Assembly (NCBI GenBank): GCA_011605865.1
Contig: JAAOZI010000044.1
Location: forward strand, 1-41,387
Source: Archaeoglobales archaeon
Lineage (GTDB): Archaea; Halobacteriota; Archaeoglobi; Archaeoglobales; Archaeoglobaceae
Direction: 5' to 3'
Length of the DNA: 41,387 nucleotides
A program made the position numbers and the translations under genes. This document shows positions 15,455 through 23,741 of the stretch, in pieces; within the stretch, counting starts at the first letter, position 1, and the number at the start of each line of letters is the position of its first letter. Below the pieces are notes generated by a model that saw only the letters and a program-made list of their open reading frames with translations, was not told where the DNA came from and did no database searches.

Positions 15455-16051
15455 GTGAAACTCAACATTCTTGTAGTTGGAGTTGGAGGGCAGGGAGCGA
15501 TAACTACTGCTCACCTAATAGCCAGATCTGCTATGAAAGCCGGTTTAAACGCAATAACAGCCGAAACACATGGTATGGCCCAGAGAGGAGGTAGTGTGGA
15601 AGTCCATGTCAGAATAGGCGATGTCTCATCCCCTTTGATTCCCGATGGTTCGGCTGACATAGTTTTGGCACTTGAACCAGTAGAGGCACTTAGATACGCG
15701 AAATACATAGGAAGAAAAAGCAGCGTAGTTCTAAACTCAAGGAAGATAATACCTCCCTCAGTCACCATTGGCCTCGCTAAATATCCGGAACTTGATGAGA
15801 TTGCCGGGAACTTGAAGAAAATTGCAAAAAATATATATATAGTTCCAGCCTCGGAGATTGCCACAAAGCTCGGAGATTCTGTTGCGGCGAATGTAGTAAT
15901 GGTGGGTATTCTTCTAGCCTTATTTGACATGCCATTCAAATTGCAGCACGTTGAGGAGGTAATAAAAGAAACTATGAAAAATCCCGAAATGAACTTAAAA
16001 GCCCTAAAAATGGGATACGAATTCAGATCAAACCGGCTTTCTGAAGTATAA
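15455..16051 (+). CDS. iorB: Indolepyruvate:ferredoxin oxidoreductase, beta subunit
   Basis: 198 residues, the gamma-type subunit of the 2-oxoacid:ferredoxin oxidoreductase family. The start codon is GTG 15455. Diagnostic blocks are VGVGGQGAITTAHLIAR (8-24), AETHGMAQRGGSVEVHVR (about 40-57) and the ADIVLALEPVEALRY helix. With IorA it oxidises aryl pyruvates (from aromatic amino acids) to aryl acyl-CoA and reduces ferredoxin. The partner iorA is on the other strand at 37323-39170, so the two are not an operon here. The 3' end overlaps the convergent coiled-coil gene by 29 bases. Confidence 0.9.
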   Translation: MKLNILVVGVGGQGAITTAHLIARSAMKAGLNAITAETHGMAQRGGSVEVHVRIGDVSSPLIPDGSADIVLALEPVEALRYAKYIGRKSSVVLNSRKIIPPSVTIGLAKYPELDEIAGNLKKIAKNIYIVPASEIATKLGDSVAANVVMVGILLALFDMPFKLQHVEEVIKETMKNPEMNLKALKMGYEFRSNRLSEV

Positions 16052-16883
16052 GCAAATCCTCTGTGTCTATCTTTTCTCCTCTCTTGAACATTTCGTAGAT
16101 TTCCTTCGCTTTTCTTATCAGTTCTTCTCTTTCAAGCTGCTCTTTTGTCTTATATTGCCTAGATTTGAGGGTTTTTATTACTTTTTCAAGATCCCTTATA
16201 TCTCTTTTTCTCTTCAAAGCTTCTTCATGGCACTTATCGGCTTCTTTTCTGCTCTCCAGGAACTTCGCATGCATCTCATCTGCAAGCTTTCTTTTCTCAT
16301 CGAGCTGATTCACCAAAGCAGTCATTTCGGCGTGATATTTATCAGCTTCATCGCTATAGGCCTTTATTTCACTGGCCAGAACTCTAACTCTATCTTTAAG
16401 CTCCCTTATCCTAGAGATTAGTTTTCTGAACTCTTCATGTTTCTCGAGCTGGGCCTTTCTTTCTTCAAGCTCTTTTTTCAATTTTGATATCCTTTCTATA
16501 AGTGCCCTTTCTTTCTCTATGGTCATAACTGTTGTCTGTTGTCTGAATTCCAGCCTCCTTATTTCCTTCTCAATTTCACCCAAAGGTCTGCCTCCCTTGT
16601 CTATGTTCTTCCTAAGCTCGTCCAACTCCTTGTAGAGTTTGTCAATTTCTTTATAGAGCTCATTTTTCTCCGCTTTCAGCTCTCTGACTTTTTTGTTAAG
16701 TTCATCTCTTTTAGACCTTAGCTCCTTCACTTTGCTGGCAAGTTCCTTCACTTCCTTGTTGAGTTCATCCCTCTTATTTGCACTCTCTCTTGCTATTTGA
16801 TTCAGTTCATCCCTCTTTTTTATGAATTCCTGAAACTCCTTCTCAAGCTGATCCTTTCTCTCCTCCAGTTTCTCTATCATCAT
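16023..16883 (-). CDS. Long coiled-coil protein
   Basis: About 286 residues from ATG 16883 (a second ATG follows at 16880); a start at 16919 would add a Cys-rich leader unlikely to be real. Almost the whole sequence is alpha-helical heptads of Lys, Glu, Arg and Leu, broken near residue 95 (KGGRPLGEIEKEIRRLEFRQQT), with a short folded C-terminus MFKRGEKIDTEDLLILQKAG. It matches the archaeal COG1340-type coiled-coil proteins, which are widespread but uncharacterised. No membrane segment or catalytic motif is seen. The upstream GTGAG may be its ribosome-binding site. Confidence 0.82.
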   Translation of the reverse strand: MMIEKLEERKDQLEKEFQEFIKKRDELNQIARESANKRDELNKEVKELASKVKELRSKRDELNKKVRELKAEKNELYKEIDKLYKELDELRKNIDKGGRPLGEIEKEIRRLEFRQQTTVMTIEKERALIERISKLKKELEERKAQLEKHEEFRKLISRIRELKDRVRVLASEIKAYSDEADKYHAEMTALVNQLDEKRKLADEMHAKFLESRKEADKCHEEALKRKRDIRDLEKVIKTLKSRQYKTKEQLEREELIRKAKEIYEMFKRGEKIDTEDLLILQKAGLI

Positions 16884-16956
16884 GGTCTCACAACAGCAAA
16901 CTTTTGATATGGTGAGCATGTAGTCTGGATTTAAATTTTTCTCTACTCAACAAGAA

Positions 16957-17913
16957 TTACTCAAGCTCTTGTAATAGAGATTCATCTGGGCTTTTATCAT
17001 TTCTCAACCTCACAAATACAGGGGCGCGTAACTTCAAATCGCTCGTAACTTCCAAGTATTCCACCTCGCATACATAAACAGGCTTACACCAGTGAACCCC
17101 TTTCGCCCTAATTTCAAAAAATGGCTGGTTTGTTTCTATTTCCAAAAGTTTTTTATAAAACCATTCAATAAATTCGGAAGTAAATCCCGTCCCAACTTGT
17201 CCTACATGTACATAAGAATCTCCGGATTTCAACGCCAAAATCAGAGAACCGAAAAATCCCTCCCTTTTTCCTTCCCCTTCCAACCATCCGACAATTATGC
17301 AGTCTATCGTTTTTCTTTTCTTCATCTTTATCCAAAACTTCGACCTTTTTCCGATTAAGTAAGGGCTTTCTTTTTTCTTTGCAATTATTCCTTCAATTCC
17401 GAGCTTTACAGCCTTTTCATAAAGATCTTCCCCCCTTTCTTCGATAAAGTCTGTTAGAGCGATTCTCTTTGAATTCAAGGCAATCCTTGATAAAATTTCC
17501 TTCCTCTTTTCTATCTTCTCAGAAGTCAGCCATCCCAAGGATTCAGTGTATAGGACATCAAAGACAAAATAATTCGCGGGATACATTTTTGACAAAATTC
17601 CTATCTTCAGCTTGCTGTCTACATGTTCCCTTTTCTGCAACAGGTAAAATGATGGCAACTTCTCCTCGAAGACGACGATCTCCCCATCCAAAATTGCGCT
17701 TTCTTTAACAAAATCGAGCAGATCCAGCTCGGGATATCTGTATGCTATCTCCATCAGTCTGCGATTTTGAATTCTTATCCTTTCATTCTTGAGATCGACA
17801 AATGCTATTGCCCTAGTTCCATCCCATTTTATTTCGTATATATATTCGGGACTACTAAAGGGTTTTCCTCTAACTGCAAGCATTGGACTTATTCTTTCTT
17901 CAAACCAGCTCAT
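16957..17913 (-). CDS. ATP-dependent DNA ligase of the NHEJ (LigD-ligase) type
   Basis: 318 residues, only the nucleotidyltransferase and OB domains. The adenylation lysine is in YEIKWDGTRA (Lys29), with ILDGEIVVF, a VFDVLY motif, EGIIAKKKESPY and WIKMKKRKTIDCIIVGW as the later ligase motifs. The C-terminus matches the LigD OB fold. There is no polymerase or phosphoesterase domain attached. Its ATG overlaps the Ku stop as ATGA (17910-17913), so ligase and Ku are translated together, a minimal two-gene end-joining system. A second, replicative-type ligase is at 26117-27775. Confidence 0.92.
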   Translation of the reverse strand: MSWFEERISPMLAVRGKPFSSPEYIYEIKWDGTRAIAFVDLKNERIRIQNRRLMEIAYRYPELDLLDFVKESAILDGEIVVFEEKLPSFYLLQKREHVDSKLKIGILSKMYPANYFVFDVLYTESLGWLTSEKIEKRKEILSRIALNSKRIALTDFIEERGEDLYEKAVKLGIEGIIAKKKESPYLIGKRSKFWIKMKKRKTIDCIIVGWLEGEGKREGFFGSLILALKSGDSYVHVGQVGTGFTSEFIEWFYKKLLEIETNQPFFEIRAKGVHWCKPVYVCEVEYLEVTSDLKLRAPVFVRLRNDKSPDESLLQELE

Positions 17914-18674
17914 TTTACAGCTTCAAGACTTGCCTTCAAAGCCTCCATAAGAGATTTTGCTGACGGAACTTCTTCAGCAGCGGTTATTATCTCCCTTCCA
18001 GCAAGCTTCGCATCTATTAGTTTAAGCAATGCTTCTTTATACTCATTTCTAAATTCTTCAAGATTTAAAGGCTTCTTCATAGCCATTATCAGCTTTTTTG
18101 CCAAATCCAATTCTTCTTCGCTAATTTCAACATCAATTCCCCAATTTGGGATTTCTTTTGGATTTCTTATCTCGTCGACATAATGCAGACCCGCCATTAC
18201 AATCCCACCATTAAACCATTTAAGAGCTACTATTCCCTCCCTTCCCCGCATTCCAATCTTTCCAATTCCCATCAAATTCGTTGCCCTCATCGCTTCCCTG
18301 AGAAGAGCATAAGCCTTCTCTCCACCCCTATCGGGAACGACATAATAAAAACTGCTATAATATATTTCCCTAAGCTCAATTGGATCGAAGAATCTCTTTA
18401 TTTCGATGCTTTTTACGCTCTTTAATGGTATTTTTTCCAAATCCTCCTCCGTTAGTATTACATACTCGTTTTTCGCAATCTCGTAACCTCTAACGATTTC
18501 TTCGTCCGAAACGTCTTCTTTACACTTCTCACAGAATTTCCTATACCTTATTTTCCCTCCATCTTTTGAATGAAGGAGAGAAAATCGCACTTCTTTCGGA
18601 TTGGTAGCATTATAAGCCTTCACAGGTATGGAAACCAGCCCGAAACTTATCGAACCTTTCCAGACTGCTCTCAT
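17910..18674 (-). CDS. ku: Prokaryotic Ku DNA end-binding protein
   Basis: About 254 residues from ATG 18674 (the frame is open 13 codons further, but MRAVWKGSISFG is the canonical Ku start). Ku homodimers encircle broken DNA ends and recruit the ligase. FGLVSIPVKAYNAT, a HSKDGGKIRYRKFCEKC segment with paired cysteines, and the beta-barrel core YVVPDRGGEKAYALLREAM are typical. Length matches bacterial Ku cores without long tails. It leads the two-gene operon with the ligase. Ku is found in only a limited number of archaea, so this pair is a notable trait of the lineage. Confidence 0.93.
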   Translation of the reverse strand: MRAVWKGSISFGLVSIPVKAYNATNPKEVRFSLLHSKDGGKIRYRKFCEKCKEDVSDEEIVRGYEIAKNEYVILTEEDLEKIPLKSVKSIEIKRFFDPIELREIYYSSFYYVVPDRGGEKAYALLREAMRATNLMGIGKIGMRGREGIVALKWFNGGIVMAGLHYVDEIRNPKEIPNWGIDVEISEEELDLAKKLIMAMKKPLNLEEFRNEYKEALLKLIDAKLAGREIITAAEEVPSAKSLMEALKASLEAVK

Positions 18675-18804
18675 AATGTTACTATACAAGAGTGAATTAA
18701 TTTCTTTCGTCAAGTATTTTAATAATTTATTTAATATTTATTAATGATATTTTAAGTTTTAGTCTAGAATAACCAGAATACGTTTTTGATGAACTAGACA
18801 AAAG

Positions 18805-18815
18805 TTTTAAATATT
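18805..18815 (+). promoter_or_regulatory. Promoter of the structured leader and spoVG
   Basis: TTTTAAATATT is a good archaeal TATA box. Transcription should start about 25 bases later, near 18832-18836, which is exactly where a base-paired RNA region begins. The bases between the Ku start (18674) and here are AT-rich with nothing else recognised. Confidence 0.5.
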
Positions 18816-18829
18816 CCTTTGGGTAATCA

Positions 18830-18970
18830 CTTGAACGTTCCCGCGCAAACCAATGGTATTTAGAATAGCCGCAGAGACCCGCGGGAATGAGCTTAGCCCC
18901 GAATCGGCAGACGAGGGATGAAAGGTAATGCTAGACCGGAAGTGTAAATTGCATGTATTAAGAAGAAAAT
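18830..18970 (+). ncRNA. Candidate structured leader RNA or ncRNA before spoVG
   Basis: A G+C-rich island in an AT-rich gap. A 10-bp helix joins 18836-18845 (CGTTCCCGCG) with 18880-18889 (CGCGGGAATG, one G-U pair) around a 34-base loop holding a further GG-TAT/ATA-CC arm. A second domain pairs TTAGC (18893-18897) with GCTAG (18930-18934), enclosing CCC/GGG. CACTT near 18829 can also pair with AAGTG (18940-18944) to close the whole. No open frame, C/D or tRNA pattern fits, and I cannot name the family. The likely promoter sits immediately upstream. Confidence 0.55.
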
Positions 18971-18979
18971 AGGAGGAGG

Positions 18980-19243
18980 ATGAAATTGGCGGAAATAACT
19001 GAGGTTAGAATATACAAAACGAGGGGAGAGGGTAGTGTGAAAGCATACGCATCGGTTAGCCTAGACAATGAGTTTGTTGTGAAGGGTTTAAAAGTAATCG
19101 AGAGTGAAAAAGGTCTTTGGGTAAGCATGCCAAGTAAGAAAGGTAAAGATGGCAGTTATCAAGATCTTTTCCATCCCGTAAGCAAAGAAGCGAGAGATAA
19201 AATAGTAGAAGCCGTATTAAAAGCGTATAAGGAGCAGGAGTAG
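18980..19243 (+). CDS. spoVG: SpoVG family protein
   Basis: 87 residues, a full-length SpoVG domain: EITEVRIYK, KAYASVSLDNEFVVKGLKVIE, GLWVSMPSKKGKDGSYQDLFHPVSKEARDKI. In bacteria SpoVG is a small regulator that binds DNA and RNA. A strong AGGAGGAGG (18971-18979) ends directly at ATG 18980. This is too close for normal use, so TTG 18986 (six to nine bases after the core) may be the true start and give an 85-residue protein beginning MAEITEV. The long structured region upstream would be its 5' leader. The gene is convergent with gatA, 26 bases away. Confidence 0.9.
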   Translation: MKLAEITEVRIYKTRGEGSVKAYASVSLDNEFVVKGLKVIESEKGLWVSMPSKKGKDGSYQDLFHPVSKEARDKIVEAVLKAYKEQE

Positions 19244-19269
19244 TTTAGGTATTAAGTGTATTTTCTTGT

Positions 19270-20616
19270 TTAAATATTTTCTTCAATTATTTTTGCAAAG
19301 CTGAGGAGTTTATTTTCTTCAAAGTAATTCCCGATTACCTGCATCCCTACAGGTAAACCTCTAATAAAGCCTATTGGGATGCTCAGCGCTGGGAGACCTG
19401 CCAAGTTTACCGGCACAGTATTAACATCCATCTTGTACATAGTCAGCGGATCTTTCAATTCCCCAATTCTAAATGGAAGGGACGGCATTGTTGGAGATAC
19501 AAGAACATCAAATTTCGCGAAAGCTTTTTTGAAATCTTCTATTATCAGAGTTCTCGCTCTCAAGGCTTTCAGATAATATTTCCCATAATACCCGGCAGAC
19601 AACGCATAACTTCCCAACATTATCCTCCTCTTTACCTCCATTCCAAAACCTTCTGCTCTAACTCTCGAATAATAGTCGCTCCAAGAAGTTAAAAATGGAG
19701 AAAAATGACCGTATCGAACTCCATCGTATCTTGCGAGGTTCGATGATGCTTCGCTCATTGCTATAATGTAATAGGATGCAAGGGAATACTTTAGAGATGG
19801 AAACTCAATTTCTCCGTATTCAAAATTGCTCATAACCTCATAAAACTTGTTCATAACTTCCTCGCTGGCATCCATGTTTTTTATTATCCCAATTCTTTCA
19901 ACTTTCTCCTCTCTAAAGATAAAATCCCTTCCCGAATTGGTTGAATCTCTTTCATCCCTTCCAGCAATTACCTCTAAAATCAAAGCAAGATCCTCTATAC
20001 TTTCAGCCATCGGACCTATTTGTTCAAGCGAATTTGCATATGGGATTAAACCGTATCTCGAAACAAGCCCATAAGTTGGTTTCAAGCCATATATGCCACA
20101 AAAGCTTGCAGGACACCTTATACTACCCCCAGTATCACTTCCAAGAGCCAGAACAGCCTCATCATTTGCAACCGCCGCTGCGCTACCACCACTGCTCCCC
20201 CCGGCAACCCTGTCCAGGTCATATGGATTTCTAACAACTCCAAAATAGGAAGTTTCGGTTGTAGTCCCCATTCCAAACTCGTCCATATTCGTTTTCCCGA
20301 TTATTATAGCTCCTTCGGATTTCAATTTTTCAACCACATGGGCGTCAAAAACAGGTATATAGTTCAGGAGCATTTTGGATGCGCAGGTAGTCCTTATTCC
20401 CTTTGTCGTAATGTTATCCTTAACAGCCACGGGAATTCCCGCAAGTTTTCCTTTCAAATTACCCCTATCGTATTCTCTGGCCAGCCTCAACGCCTCATCC
20501 TTGCATATGGTTATGTATGCGTTGAGTTTGCTCCTCTCAATTCTGTCTATAAGCTCACTTACTGCTTCAAAACATCCTTTTTCGTCTACTAAGTTTTTCC
20601 ATTCAAAAACTTTCAT
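19270..20616 (-). CDS. gatA: Asp/Glu-tRNA amidotransferase subunit GatA
   Basis: 448 residues of the amidase-signature family. The catalytic triad is visible as Lys66 (PVAVKDNI), cis-Ser141 in [11 protein letters not shown] and the nucleophile Ser165 in [10 protein letters not shown]. GatA releases ammonia from a glutamine or asparagine donor to amidate misacylated Asp-tRNA or Glu-tRNA. Its ATG overlaps the gatC stop (20613-20616), so both are one operon; gatB is elsewhere. Length is slightly below the usual 470-490. Confidence 0.93.
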   Translation of the reverse strand: MKVFEWKNLVDEKGCFEAVSELIDRIERSKLNAYITICKDEALRLAREYDRGNLKGKLAGIPVAVKDNITTKGIRTTCASKMLLNYIPVFDAHVVEKLKSEGAIIIGKTNMDEFGMGTTTETSYFGVVRNPYDLDRVAGGSSGGSAAAVANDEAVLALGSDTGGSIRCPASFCGIYGLKPTYGLVSRYGLIPYANSLEQIGPMAESIEDLALILEVIAGRDERDSTNSGRDFIFREEKVERIGIIKNMDASEEVMNKFYEVMSNFEYGEIEFPSLKYSLASYYIIAMSEASSNLARYDGVRYGHFSPFLTSWSDYYSRVRAEGFGMEVKRRIMLGSYALSAGYYGKYYLKALRARTLIIEDFKKAFAKFDVLVSPTMPSLPFRIGELKDPLTMYKMDVNTVPVNLAGLPALSIPIGFIRGLPVGMQVIGNYFEENKLLSFAKIIEENI

Positions 20617-20894
20617 TCTACCACCTTTGGACCAACAAAATACCCTTCCTCCTTCCTAGGGCTGTTTAGTAACGCTTCGCTTTGTTCAAGACCCTTTTTT
20701 GCTACATCTTCTCTAAAAATGTTGCTAATCTCGAGAACGTGGAAAGTTGGAGGAATGCTTTCATCGATTTCGTCAAGGATATCGAAGTACGAAAGTATCT
20801 CTTCAAACTCTTTTCTGAACCTCTGGGCTTCTTCATCCGTGATCATCAACTTTGCCAATCTGGAAACGTGGTAGACTTCTTCAATCGAAACCAT
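20613..20894 (-). CDS. gatC: Asp/Glu-tRNA amidotransferase subunit GatC
   Basis: 93 residues. GatC is the small clamp that holds GatA and GatB together. The pattern [35 protein letters not shown], then LREDVAKKG-like [20 protein letters not shown] and the VGPKVVE end are typical. A strong ribosome-binding site GGGGAGGT (20901-20908) precedes ATG 20894. Beyond it, from 20914, the upstream DNA is a TnpB remnant, so the promoter must lie within or beyond mobile-element DNA. Confidence 0.92.
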   Translation of the reverse strand: MVSIEEVYHVSRLAKLMITDEEAQRFRKEFEEILSYFDILDEIDESIPPTFHVLEISNIFREDVAKKGLEQSEALLNSPRKEEGYFVGPKVVE

Positions 20895-20913
20895 ATCTTG
20901 ACCTCCCCTGCAG

Positions 20914-21370
20914 GTGAGCTGCCCCGCCTTTAAAGGCGAGGTTTCCGGCGTTAAGGGGGCTTTACGCCTCCTTTATCTGCAGGTTTAAAGCCAAGCTCCC
21001 CATCCCATGCCTCTCATTAAGGCATTGGCCATGTTGCAGCTCATCTTGGGCAACATGCCCGCATTTGCAATTTTTACATGTTTTATTTATTTAAGCTTTT
21101 TCATCCCGCCCTAAAGGGCGAGGTTTTTCGGTTATAAATTTATATGAAAATCGACAAGAAAGCCTACGGTTTTAACCGTGGGATGAATTGTCGAGAACGA
21201 ACACTTTCATAATCGAAGACTGTCTGCCCTATGGAAACTTGCTGACAGCTGCGCCAAGCTGTACAATGAGCTGAACTTCGAAAGGGGGCAGGCTTACATA
21301 CGCTACAGGCGTTTCGAGATGAACACCTTAGAAGCAAGAATCTCCCGGCTTTAGCCGTGGAGAGTGTCAA
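20914..21370. mobile_element. Composite TnpB-derived repeat, copy 2
   Basis: The same architecture as copy 1. Bases 20914-21082 on the minus strand are a broken TnpB tail (zinc-finger piece CKCGHVAQ, then after a stop SPLNAGNLAFKGG) ending in the perfect palindrome CGCCTTTAAAGGCG (20925-20938). Bases 21145-21370 on the plus strand are the miniature element: hairpin CCTACGGTT/AACCGTGGG (21163-21182), TnpB start LWKLADSCAKLYNELNFER, jump to TLEARISRL and terminal GTGTCAA. Between them this copy has an extra 60 bases with a GCCCTAAAGGGC hairpin (21108-21140). No gene is encoded between gatC and the HTH regulator. Confidence 0.8.
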
Positions 21371-21885
21371 CGCGACGCAACCTTACGCGCAGCTGTCTCG
21401 ATTGCTCTAATCAAATCTTCCCTTGGTAATATTGTAACTATTGGTATGCTAACTATTTTCTCGATGGTGGGACTCAAAATCGGTGCGCATACTATTGCCC
21501 TAGCTCCATCTCTTTCAGCTCTTATTGCAGAAATTATTGCCTCCTCAAAGGAGTTTGCCGAATACTCTCTTATAGCGATTTTCTTTCCGTCGATATCGAT
21601 CTCATAGGTCGTTAAGGCATTCAATACAGCTCTCGAAGCTATAACAGCCACAAAATAATCTTTTTTGTGTAGTATTTCCTCAATTCCCCGAGCAATTTGC
21701 TTTAAAGTCCTCAAATTCGGCTTTCTTTTGCCCGAAATCAACTTATAAACAGTACTCTCGGATAAACCAATTCTTCTAGCAAATTCTCTTACATTCATCC
21801 TTAGATCCTCTTTTATCAGCCTTTCCAGTCTTTTTCCAAATTCGTCATCCAAGAGAAGTGAAACGATCAAGTCCTTTGAGTTCAT
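21367..21885 (-). CDS. HTH transcriptional regulator with PrpR_N-like ligand domain
   Basis: 172 residues. An XRE-type helix-turn-helix occupies residues 30-65 (NVREFARRIGLSESTVYKLISGKRKPNLRTLKQIA). The C-terminal half (about 77-170) reads VAVIASRAVLNAL...AISAIRAERDGARAIVCAP..., the alternating pattern of a PrpR_N-like sensor domain. Its TGA stop (21367-21369) lies in the terminal TCAA of composite repeat copy 2, so the native C-terminus may have been shortened or replaced. It is divergent from the ABC transporter operon 96 bases away and is the obvious candidate regulator of it. Confidence 0.78.
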   Translation of the reverse strand: MNSKDLIVSLLLDDEFGKRLERLIKEDLRMNVREFARRIGLSESTVYKLISGKRKPNLRTLKQIARGIEEILHKKDYFVAVIASRAVLNALTTYEIDIDGKKIAIREYSANSFEEAIISAIRAERDGARAIVCAPILSPTIEKIVSIPIVTILPREDLIRAIETAARKVASR

Positions 21886-21899
21886 GATACAATTGGGAA

Positions 21900-21966
21900 A
21901 AAGTATTTTTAAATTTTCCTATAAAGGAAGATTTTTTGTGCAATAAGGAAAAATTTTTATTGATAG
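21900..21966. promoter_or_regulatory. Divergent regulator/ABC transporter promoter region with inverted repeats
   Basis: The 96-base gap contains TTCCT-ATAA-AGGAA near 21919-21932 and AATAAGGAAAAATTTTTATT near 21942-21961. On the plus strand the AATTTTTATTG box is about 20-30 bases before ATG 21982, and on the minus strand AATTTAAAAATAC is about 20-30 bases before ATG 21885. Both mRNAs look leaderless. The repeats are plausible operators for the adjacent HTH protein, but A+T richness makes chance repeats common. Confidence 0.45.
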
Positions 21967-21981
21967 TACCAACCTAAACTT

Positions 21982-22977
21982 ATGAAAAAGCTGATCTTCC
22001 TAATTGTTGTTGCAATGCTTCTGCTTTGCGTTCAGGAGAAGGGAGAGATAAGAGTCAGCTATCAACCCGGATGGCATCACACCGCTCTCTTCGTTATAGT
22101 TGAAAAAGGATGGGATGAAAAGATTCTGGGTAAAAAAATCGAGCTAACATCCTTCCCATCCGGACCCCCACAGATGGAGGCATTTTCCGCAAAACAGCAT
22201 GAAATCGCCTATGTTGGTGCAGCGCCGCCACTGTCGATATTTTCAAGAGGTTTTGATGCAAAGATAGTAGCAGTTGCCAACGTTGAGGGCTCATCGCTGA
22301 TTTCAACACCCGAATTTGAATACACAGGACCAAAGTCTCTGGAGGGGAAGAAGATAATGACTTACCCACCAGGCTCAATTCAGTGGACTGTGCTGAACAG
22401 ATGGTTAAAAAATAACGGGGTAAACGCAGAGATAATATCGGTAACCGGAGCGGCGGAGATAAGGGAAGCTTTGAGAACGAAATCGGTAGAACTGGCGTTT
22501 GTTCCCGATCCCGCTCCATATATAGCAATTCAGGAGGGCTATGGAAAGATAGTAATCAATTCCAGTGAAATGATGCCAATGCACCCCTGTTGCGTCCTGC
22601 TTATGAGGGGGGATTTCATCAGAGAGAGAAGGGATCTTGCGGTAAAATTTGTCGCTTTGCATATAATTGCGAGCGAATACATAAAAAAGGAGGGGAACAA
22701 AGAAGAAGTTGAACAGATAATTAAAAAATGGTTAAAAATCGATGAAAAAGTTGCAAAAGAATTTCCGGGCTCCACAAACTTTCAGACTGATCCAAGAAAC
22801 GAGACTTGGTTAAACGGACTTGAGGAGCTGTGTGAAATTCAGTACAAACTTGGAATGACGAGAGATTTGAACGGAAATATTGTTAAGTTAAATGCTAGGG
22901 ATATAGTTGATACAACGATCTACAGCGAGGCCCTAAAAATCGTTCCAGAAATAAAGAAGAAGCTAGGACTGCTATGA
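21982..22977 (+). CDS. ABC transporter substrate-binding lipoprotein, SsuA/NMT1-like
   Basis: 331 residues. An N-terminal hydrophobic signal KKLIFLIVVAMLLLC ends at a Cys near residue 16, a likely lipidation site. The mature part has the NMT1/THI5/SsuA layout: IRVSYQPGWHHTALFVIVEKGW, AFSAKQHEIAYVGAAPPLSI, and TYPPGSIQWTVLNRWL. Relatives bind sulfonates, nitrate, taurine or pyrimidine precursors; the ligand here cannot be read. It is the first of three overlapping genes (stop and permease ATG overlap at 22974-22977). Confidence 0.85.
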   Translation: MKKLIFLIVVAMLLLCVQEKGEIRVSYQPGWHHTALFVIVEKGWDEKILGKKIELTSFPSGPPQMEAFSAKQHEIAYVGAAPPLSIFSRGFDAKIVAVANVEGSSLISTPEFEYTGPKSLEGKKIMTYPPGSIQWTVLNRWLKNNGVNAEIISVTGAAEIREALRTKSVELAFVPDPAPYIAIQEGYGKIVINSSEMMPMHPCCVLLMRGDFIRERRDLAVKFVALHIIASEYIKKEGNKEEVEQIIKKWLKIDEKVAKEFPGSTNFQTDPRNETWLNGLEELCEIQYKLGMTRDLNGNIVKLNARDIVDTTIYSEALKIVPEIKKKLGLL

Positions 22978-23741
22978 GATTTCTCACAATCATTTCTATA
23001 TTTCTTTTTTTGAGCTTTTGGGAGGCGTTTTACTGGTTCTTTATAAAAGATCCATTTCTGTTTTCTCCACCTTCCAAAGTGATACCAACTTTTCTAAGGC
23101 TAATTCTAGGCCAGGATCCGAGCTTTTATCTCCCTACTGATATCCTATACAGCATCTACCACTACTTTCTTGGATTTTTCACCGCATTGGTACTTGGAAT
23201 CTCAATAGGGCTTCTAATGGGATATTCAAAAAAAACTGAAGCTCTACTGTTTCCCATACTCGAATTATTGAGGCCAATACCTCCAATTGCATGGATTCCA
23301 ATCGCAATTCTATTACTTAAGCTGACACACGCGGCAGCTGCCTTCATAATTTTCATTGGGTCTTTCTTTCCAATTTTGCTAAACACAAGAAATGGAGTTG
23401 CTAATGTTGAAATCAAGTTCATCGAAGCGGCCATGACTCTGGGAGCGAAAAAAAAGGATGTATTAACGAAGGTAATAATACCCGCCGCCATGCCTTCAAT
23501 CTTCACAGGAATAAGAGTTGGTTCGGGAGTTGCATGGATGTGTGTGGTCGCAGCTGAGCTATTCGGTGTTTCTGCATATGGTCTTGGATATCAAATAGAG
23601 ATTGCAAGACTTTACCATGCCCCCGAAATCGTTATATCGTACATGCTTGCAATAGGTTTGATAGGAATGCTCCTGGACAGATTTTATAGGATTTTAGAAC
23701 AAAAAACTCTGAAATGGAGGAGGGGATTGGTATTTGAGTGA
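22974..23741 (+). CDS. ABC transporter permease, SsuC-like
   Basis: 255 residues with about six membrane helices. The EAA loop EAAMTLGAKKKDVLTKVIIPAAMPSIFTGIRVG (about 150-185) is the contact with the ATPase, and the pattern is that of the SsuC/TauC/NrtB group. PPIAWIPIAILLL is also typical. ATG 22974 overlaps the upstream stop, and the ATPase gene begins in its last codons. Confidence 0.9.
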   Translation: MRFLTIISIFLFLSFWEAFYWFFIKDPFLFSPPSKVIPTFLRLILGQDPSFYLPTDILYSIYHYFLGFFTALVLGISIGLLMGYSKKTEALLFPILELLRPIPPIAWIPIAILLLKLTHAAAAFIIFIGSFFPILLNTRNGVANVEIKFIEAAMTLGAKKKDVLTKVIIPAAMPSIFTGIRVGSGVAWMCVVAAELFGVSAYGLGYQIEIARLYHAPEIVISYMLAIGLIGMLLDRFYRILEQKTLKWRRGLVFE

